DNA of 64,000 bases from Actinoplanes sp. TBRC 11911 (lineage in GTDB: Bacteria > Actinomycetota > Actinomycetes > Mycobacteriales > Micromonosporaceae): positions 95,719-159,718 of the forward strand of contig NZ_JABBNC010000022.1 in NCBI RefSeq assembly GCF_012933445.1. The letters run 5' to 3'. Position 1 is the first letter of the stretch. Every line of letters begins with the position of its first letter. Both the position numbers and the translations under genes were made by a program. This document shows, piece after piece, positions 34,668-42,469 of this stretch. The notes under the pieces are model-generated. The model was given only the letters and a program-made list of their open reading frames with translations, was not told the DNA's origin and did no database searches.

Positions 34668-35825
34668 GTGCGAAGAGTTCTTCGGGTCGTCGGTGCGGTG
34701 GCCGTCGCCGGATTGATCGCGGGTGCCTCGGCGTGTGCCTCGAGTGACACCCAGGCGGCGGACGGGTCACCATGCGGCTACAAGCTCGCCTTCTTCGGCG
34801 CGCTCAGCGGGTCCGCCGCCAACCTCGGCGTGAACATCGAGCAAGGCTACGAACTGGCCCTCGACCAGTACGCCCAGACGAACGGCAGCGACTGCGTCGA
34901 AGTGGCGAAGTTCGACTCGCGGGGGGACCCGGCGGTCGCCGCCGGGGTCGCGCACGACCTCGTCGAGGACAAGAAGATCATCGGCGTGGTCGGGCCGCTG
35001 TTCACCGGCGAGTCGGGGAGCGCCGATCCGATCTTCGACAAGGCCGGCGTGCCGACGATCACGCCGGGCGCGACCGGTGTGTCGCTGGCGACCAGCGGGT
35101 GGAGCACGTTCCACCGGGCGATCGCGAACGACGCCGCGCAGGGGCCGGCCGCCGCGAGCTACATCCAGACCACTCTCGGCGCCAAGAAGGTGTTCGTGGC
35201 CGACGACGGATCGCCGTACGGCACGAGCCTGTCCGCGCTGGTGAAGGCGAAGCTGGGGGCGCTGGTCGCCGGCACGGACGAGACCGCGGCCGACGGCGCG
35301 CAGACCGACTTCTCCACGCTGGTGCAGAAGGTCACCTCGAGCGGCGCGACCGTGCTGTTCTACGGCGGCTACTACGCGAACGCCGGTCTCATCCGCAAGC
35401 AGCTCACCGCCTCCGGCTGGACGGGCACGCTGGTGGGCGGCGACGCCCTCAACGACCCGGGCCTGTCGCGGGCGGCCGGCAACGCGGCGGCCGCGGGCAC
35501 CGTCGCGGTCTGCCCCTGCTCGCCGCCGGAGGCCGCCGACAGCACGTTCGGCAACCAGTACCGGGCCAGGTGGGGCCACCCGGCCGGCACGTACTCGGAC
35601 ACCGCCTTCGACGCCACGCAGATCCTCCTCGAAGGCATCGCGGCCGGCGACACCACGCGGGAGAAGCTCAACGCCTACCTGTCGACGATCGACCACAAGG
35701 GCGTCTCGTACACCTATAAATTCACCCCGACCGGCGAGCTGGTCCCGAACCTGATCAAGATCTGGGCGTTCAAGTTCGACGGCTCGGGCGTCCCGCAGCC
35801 GGACCGCAAGATCGTGATTTCCTGA
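34668..35825 (+). CDS. Orphan branched-chain amino acid-type binding lipoprotein
   Basis: A 385-residue extracellular solute-binding lipoprotein of the LivJ/periplasmic-binding type. Signal peptide with lipobox near residues 20-24 (GASAC; Cys24). The mature protein opens YKLAFFGALSGSAANLGVNI, with the usual type 1 two-lobe sequence DSRGDPAVAAGVAHDLVEDK and VVGPLFTGESGSADPIF. The start is GTG. No livHMGF permease or ATPase lies in the window, so it is an orphan that either serves a distant transporter or acts as a receptor. It is convergent with the methyltransferase gene (2-bp gap). Confidence 0.87.
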   Translation: MRRVLRVVGAVAVAGLIAGASACASSDTQAADGSPCGYKLAFFGALSGSAANLGVNIEQGYELALDQYAQTNGSDCVEVAKFDSRGDPAVAAGVAHDLVEDKKIIGVVGPLFTGESGSADPIFDKAGVPTITPGATGVSLATSGWSTFHRAIANDAAQGPAAASYIQTTLGAKKVFVADDGSPYGTSLSALVKAKLGALVAGTDETAADGAQTDFSTLVQKVTSSGATVLFYGGYYANAGLIRKQLTASGWTGTLVGGDALNDPGLSRAAGNAAAAGTVAVCPCSPPEAADSTFGNQYRARWGHPAGTYSDTAFDATQILLEGIAAGDTTREKLNAYLSTIDHKGVSYTYKFTPTGELVPNLIKIWAFKFDGSGVPQPDRKIVIS

Positions 35826-35827
35826 CC

Positions 35828-36616
35828 TCAGCCCCGGTACGCCACGGCACCGAACTCGTCGACGTCCCGTCCGGCCGGAGCGTCCGGCCCGGGCCGCCAC
35901 CGGGAACAGGGCACCAGTCCCGGTTCGACGACCTGCAGCCCGTCGAGGAACCGGGCCAGTTCCTCGGGCCGGCGCAGATGGTAGGCGAGCGGCGCGTTCG
36001 CGTTCCAGACGCCGATCGCCTCCTCGAACGCCGGCCCGTCGATCACGTTCGTGCCGTCGGCGGTGATCAGGTAGCTGCCCGGCGGCAACGCGCCCATCAG
36101 GTCCCGCACGATCGCGACGGCGTCGTCGAGGTCGCTCACGTGCCCGAGGATGTTCATCAGGATCAGCGCGGTGGGCTTCGACAGGTCCAGCGTCGTACGG
36201 CCCGCGGCGGCGACGATCGCGGCCGGGTCCCGCAGGTCGGCGTCGATGTATTCGGTGGCGCCCTCGCGCGTGCCGGTCAGCAGGGCACGGGCATGCTCCA
36301 GCACGAGCGGATCGTTGTCCACGTACGCGATGCGGGCCTCGGGAGCGACGGCCTGGGCCACCTGATGGGTGTGTTCGGCGGTGGGCATGCCGGTGCCGAC
36401 GTCGAGGAACTGCCGGATGCCGGCCTCCCGCGCCAGGAACGTGACCGAGCGCTTGAGGAACGCGCGCGACGACCGGGCGACCACGGTGATGTCCGGGTAC
36501 AGCGTGGCGAACCGGTCACCGACCTCCCGGTCGACCGCGAAGTTGTCCGTGCCGCCGAGCCAATAGTTCCAGACGCGGGCCGAATGCGGGACACCCGTGT
36601 CGAACCGGTCGGACAT
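35828..36616 (-). CDS. SAM-dependent methyltransferase (DUF574)
   Basis: A 262-residue protein of the actinobacterial DUF574/Methyltransf_19 family. Signature HSARVWNYWLGGTDNFAVDR near the N-terminus, SAM-binding IRQFLDVGTGMPTAEHTHQ, ARIAYVDNDPLVLEHARALL, and ALILMNILGHVSD. These genes are very numerous in Streptomyces and relatives and often lie near regulatory genes; substrates are unknown. ATG 36616 gives a standard-length family member. Confidence 0.9.
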   Translation of the reverse strand: MSDRFDTGVPHSARVWNYWLGGTDNFAVDREVGDRFATLYPDITVVARSSRAFLKRSVTFLAREAGIRQFLDVGTGMPTAEHTHQVAQAVAPEARIAYVDNDPLVLEHARALLTGTREGATEYIDADLRDPAAIVAAAGRTTLDLSKPTALILMNILGHVSDLDDAVAIVRDLMGALPPGSYLITADGTNVIDGPAFEEAIGVWNANAPLAYHLRRPEELARFLDGLQVVEPGLVPCSRWRPGPDAPAGRDVDEFGAVAYRG

Positions 36617-36706
36617 GAGAGGCTCCCGCCGTCGAATCGGTATCCACTATGGACTCTACCGTTCGCGGGCCCGAGGCGTACGGCTGATCGGAGCCATGAT
36701 GAAAGC

Positions 36707-37090
36707 ATGGGTAAGCGAATGCGGATCGGGCTCGCGGTGCTGCTGGTGGCGCTAGTCGGAGCGGGCACCTTCTGGTGGGGTCGATCGAGCGCCGCCTCGC
36801 CCGATCGGGGATACGCCGTGGGCCATGCCGACGGGCTACGTGAGGGTCGCGCCGAACAGGCCACGCTGAAACTGCCCGCGACGGGTCTTCACCACTCGTT
36901 ACCAGGCCGGGGCGGCCGACGTCTTCAGCGGCTTCGACGGCGGTTGGGACATCAATTTCCCGTACGTCGTGATGCTGGCGCCCGGCGGAGCAGGTGTCAC
37001 GTACCGCATCGATTCGCGGACGCGCCTGGAGCCGGGGGCGAGCTACTACCTCTGCCCGGACGGTCATACATTGTGCCGGGGCCGCGCTGA
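36707..37090 (+). pseudogene. Frameshifted small exported protein
   Basis: ATG at 36707 opens MGKRMRIGLAVLLVALVGAG, a convincing signal/anchor, then GYAVGHADGLREGRAEQATL. Near 36876 the coding signal jumps by one base into the next frame, which reads RVFTTRYQAGAADVFSGFDG, then GWDINFPYVVMLAPGGAGVT and SRTRLEPGASYYLCPDGHT before losing sense. Taken together this looks like one small secreted protein of about 125 residues broken by a +1 shift, or by a sequencing error. I do not recognise the family. The first-frame stop at 37090 sits 4 bp from the convergent small gene. Confidence 0.5.
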
Positions 37091-37094
37091 CCCG

Positions 37095-37271
37095 TCACCA
37101 GCTCGCGCCGAAGGTGTCGCCGGACTTGCCCGGCTCCGCGGTCATGACCTGGGCCGCGGGGCGAGCGGCGGTCAGGCGAGAATCGGCGTCTTCGATCCGG
37201 GGTTCGTCGGCGTTATCGCGGAACTCGGCGGCGAGAGCCTCCCGATCCCGGACCTCGATCACCGTCGCCAC
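37095..37271 (-). CDS. Unrecognised 58-residue protein
   Basis: A GTG at 37271 preceded by GGGGAGACGAC opens a 58-codon frame: VATVIEVRDREALAAEFRDN, then ADEPRIEDADSRLTAARPAA and QVMTAEPGKSGDTFGASW. Most third codon positions are G or C, and composition is balanced and acidic, unlike the repeat-derived frames around it. There is no signal peptide, Cys pair or known domain. A leader-like short peptide with a C-terminal GDTFGASW could suggest a modified-peptide precursor, but no modifying enzyme is adjacent, so that is only a thought. The 190 bp upstream is a purine-rich repeat. Confidence 0.5.
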   Translation of the reverse strand: MATVIEVRDREALAAEFRDNADEPRIEDADSRLTAARPAAQVMTAEPGKSGDTFGASW

Positions 37272-37460
37272 GTCGTCTCCCCTTCGCCGCCTGTGGGTCG
37301 CGCCGTCTGTGGGCCGCGTCCGCCGTTGGGTCGCGCCGGTTTTGGGTCTTGCCGCCTTCGGGCCGCCTTCGGGCCGCCGTTGGGTCGCGCCACTCTCGGC
37401 GTTGCCGCCTCTGGGTCTTGCCGTCCTTGGGTCGGTTCCGCAGCCGGAAGCGCGCCTGGG
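37272..37460 (-). repeat. GGCGGCAAGACCCAA-type repeats upstream of the small gene
   Basis: On the minus strand this stretch consists of eight to ten variants of ggcggcaagacccaa and ggcgcgacccaac, 12-18 bp each. It separates two small minus-strand genes and leads into the ribosome binding site at about 37276-37283. No hairpin or gene is apparent. Confidence 0.6.
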
Positions 37461-37787
37461 TCAACTGGCGGTGGCCGGCACGGGTCGCAAGATGAGGGCC
37501 GGTGTCGCGGGTCGCGTGGGATAAGTGGTGCGGATAGTCGCTTGCGCCCACTTCATCCGGTCGGCCGCGGTCTCCGGGTGATCGCCGAACTCGCCGGCCA
37601 TGTGCGCCGCGCAGCCGCGGATGCCCAGCTTGCGGAGCGTGCTCGTGACGACGTCCTGGACCTGGCCGGCCGAGGGCTGATCGGCCGGCTGCAGCCGCGA
37701 AGCGAACAGGGCTTCGGCGCGCAGGTTGTCGAACGTGGTGCGGGCCGCATGCCGGAGATGCTGCGTCTTCCTGGTCAAAGTCATCAT
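37461..37787 (-). CDS. Conserved-looking hypothetical protein, 108 aa
   Basis: ATG at 37787 (GAGG about 10 nt upstream) gives MMTLTRKTQHLRHAARTTFD, then NLRAEALFASRLQPADQPSA and GQVQDVVTSTLRKLGIRGCA, followed by HMAGEFGDHPETAADRMKWA. I recall similar small helical proteins in other actinomycetes (ALFAS-LQPSD and EFGDHPETA motifs) but know of no function. No signal peptide. The longer upstream frame (to 38045) is unsupported. It may share a transcript with the 58-residue gene. Confidence 0.7.
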   Translation of the reverse strand: MMTLTRKTQHLRHAARTTFDNLRAEALFASRLQPADQPSAGQVQDVVTSTLRKLGIRGCAAHMAGEFGDHPETAADRMKWAQATIRTTYPTRPATPALILRPVPATAS

Positions 37788-38084
37788 CGTTCCGGCCTCG
37801 CTTCCTCGGTTACCACGCTGTGGGTGACTTTCTTCAACACTTATCGTTACCCTCGTCCCTCCGGCGCCCGATGTCGTCACGGCTAGCGCCCAACCTCGAC
37901 TACCGGCCAGCAGGAATGCCTCTGACCAGCGCGCCGGCGCGGCGGCCGCCGAGACGGACATGCATCGGCCTCCCGTATCCCCGGGGTGACGAAGTTCCAC
38001 CCATAAGCAGCGGGTTGTCGCCGGTCGACCGCTCGCCCGTCGCATGGCCTTCGCCCGGGTCTCCGGAATGGTCAGCGTCGGCCG

Positions 38085-38330
38085 GTCTTGCGATGTGCCC
38101 GACAGCGGGACCTTTGTCCGTTGTGCGGGACCCGCGACCGCATCGTGGTCGCCTGGTCCCGCGATGTGGGACGCGCGTCCACTGTAGAGAGTTTTTCATC
38201 CCGTCTTACGGCTTTTGCAACCGAGCTTTCGCCGATGTTCCGCAGACCTTGGATACCTATGGCTCGCATATGGGCGTAACTCTCCAAGGTCGCGTGAAAG
38301 CCCAGGATGCGGTCGGGATCCGCCACATAG
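38085..38330 (-). repeat. Dispersed hairpin element, copy C (degenerate)
   Basis: Reading on the minus strand from 38290: ACCTTGGAGAGTT (38290-38278), a 19-nt loop differing from copies A and B at three positions, then an imperfect right arm (38258-38246). Next come gtggacgcgcgtcccaca (about 38180) and gcgaccacgatgcgg (about 38150), in the same order as in copies A and B. At its outer edge ccacatagtgggatc (38322) matches the cccacataatgggac edge of copy B. The GAAATATCGG end is not adjacent; only weak relatives appear at 38451 and 38691. Confidence 0.6.
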
Positions 38331-38954
38331 TGGGATCGGTGCCGCGACTCGGGGCCAAATGGAGACGGACGCGACGGTGGTTTCGTCCAGGCACACCTAC
38401 CGCCCGGGCGGCCTGTTTCCACTCCGCCATCGAGGGAGTGCCATGCCGGGCGACATTTCCGACTTGTCCGCCATCGAGGGAGTGCCATGGCGGGCGACAT
38501 TTCCGACTTGCGACGGCGAGGGGGCGCCTCGGCCAGCTGGGCGGGGGACAACTCAGTGACGCCCGTCGGCGCGCGCCTCGGGCGGTGCGCCGTCCGGCCC
38601 GGCCAACTCCGGCCCGGCCAACTCCGGCCCGGCCAACTCCGGCCCGGCCAACTCCGGCCCAGGCGGCACTTTCCCTCGACCAATCACGGCATTTCGGATT
38701 TGTCGGACGGCGCCGGGCCGGCCTGTCCAACTCCGGCCCGCGTGGCGAGGCTTGGAGCCGCTGCGATGCCGAGGCTGGCGCCGCGCGCTGACGAGGGACG
38801 CGGCCACCGCGGACGTGTGCGCCTTGTTGGTCATCATCTCGGCAGCCGCTCGGTCGCCGGCATGAAGCCGCCACATCACACCGTGAGACCGCCCTGCCGC
38901 CACCGTGAATTAATGGGGCGACCACCCACCCCACCTCCCACTACGCTCACGCGA
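38331..38954. repeat. Repeat-rich intergenic DNA upstream of the GNAT gene
   Basis: No gene. It contains a 44-bp direct duplication (copies from 38427 and 38471, each with ccatcgagggagtgccatg and gcgacatttccgacttg). Four tandem copies of the 15-mer GGCCCGGCCAACTCC plus a partial lie at 38596-38660. A relative of the dispersed motif, ATTTCGGATTTGTCGG, lies at 38691-38706. Frames through it are artefacts. Confidence 0.75.
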
Positions 38955-39494
38955 ATGCGGGTGACCACCGAACGCCTCCACCTCCGCCCCCTCCGCGACG
39001 GCGACGAGACCGACCTGCTCGACTACCGGGGCCGGGACGACGTCAACCGCTACCTGGAGAGCGACCCCCTCACCGCCGACGCCGCCCCGGCTTTCGTCGC
39101 CGAGCGGACCGCCCTCACCCACCTCACCCGCGACGGCGACCGCATCCTGCTCGGCGTCGAGCTCGACGGTCGCCTGATCGGCGACGTGCGGCTCAAATCG
39201 TCCGGCACCCTGGCCGACCGGCAAGGCGAGATCGGCTGGGTCTTCCACCCGGGTTACGCCGGGCACGGCTATGCCACCGAGGCCGCCCGCGCCCTCGTCC
39301 GGCTCGGCTTCGACGAACTCAAGTTGCACCGCATCTGGGCCCAGCTCGACCCCCGCAACACCGCCTCCGCCCGGGTCTGCGAAAGGCTCGGGATGCGCCG
39401 CGAAGGGGTGCTGCGGGAGGAGTCCTGGTTCAAGGGGGAGTGGGCCGATCTCGCCGTCTACGCGCTGCTTGCCAGCGAATGGGCAGAGATGTAA
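38955..39494 (+). CDS. GNAT-family N-acetyltransferase (RimJ/RimL-like)
   Basis: A 179-residue acetyltransferase. It begins RVTTERLHLRPLRDGDETDL and contains the acetyl-CoA motif EIGWVFHPGYAGHGYATEAARALV (motif A; Q/RxxGxG/A-type loop YAGHGYA) and NTASARVCERLGMRREGVLR (motif B), typical of the RimJ/RimL branch. ATG at 38955; the upstream extension is repeat DNA. It acetylates an amino group on a protein or small molecule; the target is unknown. Single gene before the P450. Confidence 0.9.
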   Translation: MRVTTERLHLRPLRDGDETDLLDYRGRDDVNRYLESDPLTADAAPAFVAERTALTHLTRDGDRILLGVELDGRLIGDVRLKSSGTLADRQGEIGWVFHPGYAGHGYATEAARALVRLGFDELKLHRIWAQLDPRNTASARVCERLGMRREGVLREESWFKGEWADLAVYALLASEWAEM

Positions 39495-39564
39495 CAACAG
39501 CGATTCCTGGATCGGGTGGTTCTCGTGTGATCATGCACGCGCTGCCTGAGCCGAGGAGGAAGAT

Positions 39565-40824
39565 GTGAGCGTGGCGTCGCTGGTGTCCGCTGTGCGGTCG
39601 CAGGTGCTGGGACTGCTCGCGCGCCGGTTGTCCGGTGCCGGGCCGTACCCGGGGCTGGCCATGCTGCCGGACAAGGTGCTCTGGCCGCTGCATCGCGACG
39701 GCCTCGACCCGGTCGCGGAGATGGCGCTCCGGGAACCGGTCAGCCGGATGTCGGTGCCGTTCGGCCTGCGGGTCTGGCTGGTCCGCGGCTACGAACCGGT
39801 CCGTGAGGTGCTGGGCAGCCTGGACGGCTACAGCAACGACTTCGCGAAGTTCGCCGGGCAGGTCGGCATCAACGTACGGCAGGATCCCGGTGGTCTGGGG
39901 TTCGCCGACCCGCCGGTGCACACCCGGCTGCGCAAGACGCTGACCCCGGAGTTCACCATGCGCCGCCTCGCCCGGCTGCAGCCGCGGATCGAGCAGATCG
40001 TGGCGGGTCAGCTCGACGAGATGGCGGCCAAGCGGCCGGATGTCGATCTCTGGCCGGACTTCGCGCTCGCCATCCCGGCCCTGACGATCTGCGAGCTGCT
40101 CGGTGTCCCGTACGAGGATCGGGAGTATTTCCAGAAGTTGAGCACCGCGCGCTTCGACATGGCCGGCGGCGCGGGGGTCTCGCTGGACGCCATCGGCGAG
40201 TCACTGTCGTACCTCGGCGGCCTGATCGAGGCGCAGCGGCGGGAACCGGGCGACGGGCTGCTCGGCTCGCTGATCCGCACGCACGGCGACGCCATCGACG
40301 ATCGTGAGCTGGCGGGTCTCGCCGACGGGGTGCTGACCGGCGGGCTGGAGACGTCGGCGAGCATGCTGGCGCTGGGCGCGCTGATGCTGATGGACGACGA
40401 CGCGATGGCCGCGGGGATGCGCAACGGCGAGCACGTCGACGAGACGGTCGACGAGATGCTGCGCTACCTCACCGTCGTGCAGGTGGCGTTCCCCCGGATG
40501 GCGACCCGCGACCAGCAGATCGCGGGCGTGGACATCAAGGCCGGCGACGTGGTGATCTGTTCGCTGAGCGGCGCGAACCGGGACGACCACTTCGGCGAGG
40601 CGACAGACCGGATAAATCCGGCACGAGGCAGAAGCCATCTCGCGTTCGGGTACGGCATGCACCGCTGCATCGGCGCCGAGCTGGCAAAGATGGAGCTGCG
40701 TACGGCGTACCCGGCGCTCGTTCGTCGTTTTCCGCGGATGCGCCCGGCCGTGGACCCGGAGAAGCTGAAGTTCCGCCGCGCCTCGATCGTGTTCGGCCTG
40801 GAATCGCTGCCGGTGAAGCTGTGA
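39565..40824 (+). CDS. Cytochrome P450
   Basis: A 419-residue soluble bacterial P450. The heme-binding loop is FGYGMHRCIG with Cys368 as iron ligand; the I-helix oxygen-activation region reads GGLETS (259-264), with Glu262-Thr263 in place of the common Asp/Glu-Thr; the K-helix ExxR is EMLR. The N-terminal region, GADPPVHTRLRKTLTPEFT-like (FADPPVHTRLRKTLTPEFTM), is the C-helix heme-propionate motif. GTG 39565 follows GAGGAGGA. No ferredoxin or biosynthetic genes adjoin, so role and substrate are open. A bidirectional terminator follows 2 bp after the stop. Confidence 0.93.
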   Translation: MSVASLVSAVRSQVLGLLARRLSGAGPYPGLAMLPDKVLWPLHRDGLDPVAEMALREPVSRMSVPFGLRVWLVRGYEPVREVLGSLDGYSNDFAKFAGQVGINVRQDPGGLGFADPPVHTRLRKTLTPEFTMRRLARLQPRIEQIVAGQLDEMAAKRPDVDLWPDFALAIPALTICELLGVPYEDREYFQKLSTARFDMAGGAGVSLDAIGESLSYLGGLIEAQRREPGDGLLGSLIRTHGDAIDDRELAGLADGVLTGGLETSASMLALGALMLMDDDAMAAGMRNGEHVDETVDEMLRYLTVVQVAFPRMATRDQQIAGVDIKAGDVVICSLSGANRDDHFGEATDRINPARGRSHLAFGYGMHRCIGAELAKMELRTAYPALVRRFPRMRPAVDPEKLKFRRASIVFGLESLPVKL

Positions 40825-40826
40825 AA

Positions 40827-40859
40827 AAGGCCCGGCCCCCACGAGGGAGGCCGGGCCTT
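40827..40859. terminator. Bidirectional terminator between P450 and GH26 genes
   Basis: An 11-bp perfect stem (AAGGCCCGGCC at 40827-40837, GGCCGGGCCTT at 40849-40859) with an 11-nt loop. A tail of A residues on one side and CTTCA on the other make it usable by both convergent genes. Confidence 0.85.
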
Positions 40860-40865
40860 CACCGT

Positions 40866-41906
40866 TCAGCGCAGACGGACGTTGAACAACGGCGACGCCG
40901 CCAGCTTGCGGAACGCGGCCAGGCTCGACGGCGCGCTGTCGATGCTGATGTCACGGTCGCCGGTCGCGTCGTTCTTCGTGTCGAAGTAGACGATCGCCTT
41001 GATGTTCGGGCGCTTCGCCAGCTCCGGCAGCACGCTGTTGAACTGCTTGGACTTGTCGACGACCTTGCCCACCCGGTGGTAGGCGCCCCACTCGGCCACC
41101 ATGAACGGCTTCGACGGGTGCTGCTTGGTCGCCCAGTCGTAGAAGCCGATGCCCTTGGGAGCCTTGCGGTCCAGCAGGTCGGCGAACACGCCCGCGTGGT
41201 AGTAGTTCTTCTCCGCGCTCACGTACGAGTCGATGCCGATCCAGTCGACGACGTCGTCACCCGGGTAGAGGTCCTTCCACCACGACTGCGCCATCCACTT
41301 CTCATTGCCCATGTACGCCACGACGCTGACCATGTTCGACAGGCCCTTGTCGCGCAGCCGCTTGATGACGTGGCGGAACGAGGCCGCGAAGTCCTTGGCG
41401 GTCATGCCCGAGCCGGCGGCCCGCACGTCGTCCTCGGGCTCGTGGTTGAGCACCAGGAAGAACTTCTCCGGGAACGTCGACTTGACCCGCGCGGCGAACG
41501 TGTCGATGCGCTTGTCGAGCTTGCCGGCCGCCACGTTGGCCCAGGTCGAGCCGTACTCGACGCGCCAGTTCAGCAGCAGCACGCGCGGCTTGGTCTTGTC
41601 CCGGGCCATCGTCATCTCGGCCTGGGTCGGGAAGACCTCGTCGCCCTTGTGATACGTGTGGAAGATCGTCGCGGTGCGACCGGAGAGCTTCTCCCAGTTC
41701 TTGTGCTCCTCGTCGCGCGGCTTACCGGTGAAGCCGCCGGCGGCGGCACCCCACAGCACGCCGCAGTTCGGCACCAGCTTCGCGTCGGTGACGCACTCGC
41801 CGCTCGTGGTGGCGGCGGGCGCGGCCTGCGCGGCAACCGGACCGGCCAGAGCCGCTCCGATCCCGGCGAGCACGGCGGCCAGCGAGTACACGGACTTGCG
41901 CAACAT
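40866..41906 (-). CDS. Secreted GH26-like glycoside hydrolase
   Basis: A 346-residue exported protein. The signal peptide is MLRKSVYSLAAVLAGIGAAL, cleaved near AQAAPA. The catalytic domain has two clan GH-A glutamates in the right context: Glu156 in LVLNHEPEDD (acid/base) and Glu272 in MVAEWGAY (nucleophile), with WIGIDSYVS between them. This is the plan of GH26 beta-mannanases or related endo-glycanases; exact specificity (mannan, xylan, mixed-linkage glucan) is not settled. No binding module is seen. Single-gene unit, convergent with the P450. Confidence 0.8.
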   Translation of the reverse strand: MLRKSVYSLAAVLAGIGAALAGPVAAQAAPAATTSGECVTDAKLVPNCGVLWGAAAGGFTGKPRDEEHKNWEKLSGRTATIFHTYHKGDEVFPTQAEMTMARDKTKPRVLLLNWRVEYGSTWANVAAGKLDKRIDTFAARVKSTFPEKFFLVLNHEPEDDVRAAGSGMTAKDFAASFRHVIKRLRDKGLSNMVSVVAYMGNEKWMAQSWWKDLYPGDDVVDWIGIDSYVSAEKNYYHAGVFADLLDRKAPKGIGFYDWATKQHPSKPFMVAEWGAYHRVGKVVDKSKQFNSVLPELAKRPNIKAIVYFDTKNDATGDRDISIDSAPSSLAAFRKLAASPLFNVRLR

Positions 41907-42021
41907 TCAATCTCCCCCGCGTTGTCCGGCCTCGTTGTCGGCCGGGCATGGGAAAGAGATTCCAGGGCGGCAGGTGCGTCGTCGGTGCCCGTCGCGGTGC
42001 CACCTGGTTGCGCGGAAAAGT

Positions 42022-42048
42022 CCCCCGGAAGATCGGTTCCGCCGGGGG
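42022..42048 (-). terminator. Putative terminator after the STAS gene
   Basis: CCCCC-GGAA pairs with TTCC-(gcc bulge)-GGGGG around a 6-nt loop, about 25 bp after the minus-strand STAS stop. The stop itself lies in a direct repeat of ctttctagagg. Confidence 0.4.
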
Positions 42049-42073
42049 CGGGTTGAGCCTTTCTAGAGGCTTT

Positions 42074-42394
42074 CTAGAGGCCGAAAACGTCGCCCAGGCC
42101 GGTGACCTCGATGGCCTTGCGGACCGGCGGGGAGGGCCTCTCCAGGGTGAAGGTGACCCCCTGCGCGGCGGCGCTGTTGCGGGCGCTGACCAAGGCCCCC
42201 AGCCCGTACGAGTCGATGAAGTCGAGGCCGCTCACGTCGATGCGCAGGAACCGGCAGCCCGGCTCGGCGGCCGCCCCGGCCAGGCTGTCGCGCACGTCGT
42301 CGGCGCGGTCGAGATCCACCTCGCCGGTGAGCGTCGCGACAACCAGGCCGTCCGGGTCGACCGGTTGGTACAGAATCGTGGCGTCTTTCGGCAT
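42074..42394 (-). CDS. STAS-domain anti-sigma factor antagonist
   Basis: A 106-residue SpoIIAA-like protein. The core strand-helix is FLRIDVSGLDFIDSYGLGALV (the second serine is the likely phosphorylation site), preceded by VATLTGEVDLDRADDVRDSL. Such proteins bind and release anti-sigma kinase partners, in stress or developmental signalling. ATG at 42394 gives the standard length; the 14-residue extension to 42436 is unlikely. No kinase or sigma gene adjoins; the gene follows the cNMP/FAD gene on the same strand. Confidence 0.88.
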   Translation of the reverse strand: MPKDATILYQPVDPDGLVVATLTGEVDLDRADDVRDSLAGAAAEPGCRFLRIDVSGLDFIDSYGLGALVSARNSAAAQGVTFTLERPSPPVRKAIEVTGLGDVFGL

Positions 42395-42469
42395 CCGCCA
42401 GATGCTACCCGGCGGGCTCCAGCGCGCCCACGCCAAGATCAGCCCGCGCGGTTGGCCGCGCCCCCAAGA

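Noticed and set aside
37213..37551. 112-residue minus-strand frame over the GGCGGC repeats
   Set aside because: Arg-rich repeat translation; the 58-codon frame in another phase has the ribosome binding site and coding character.
39565..40824. Secondary-metabolite cluster around the P450
   Set aside because: No synthase, ferredoxin or tailoring genes are adjacent.
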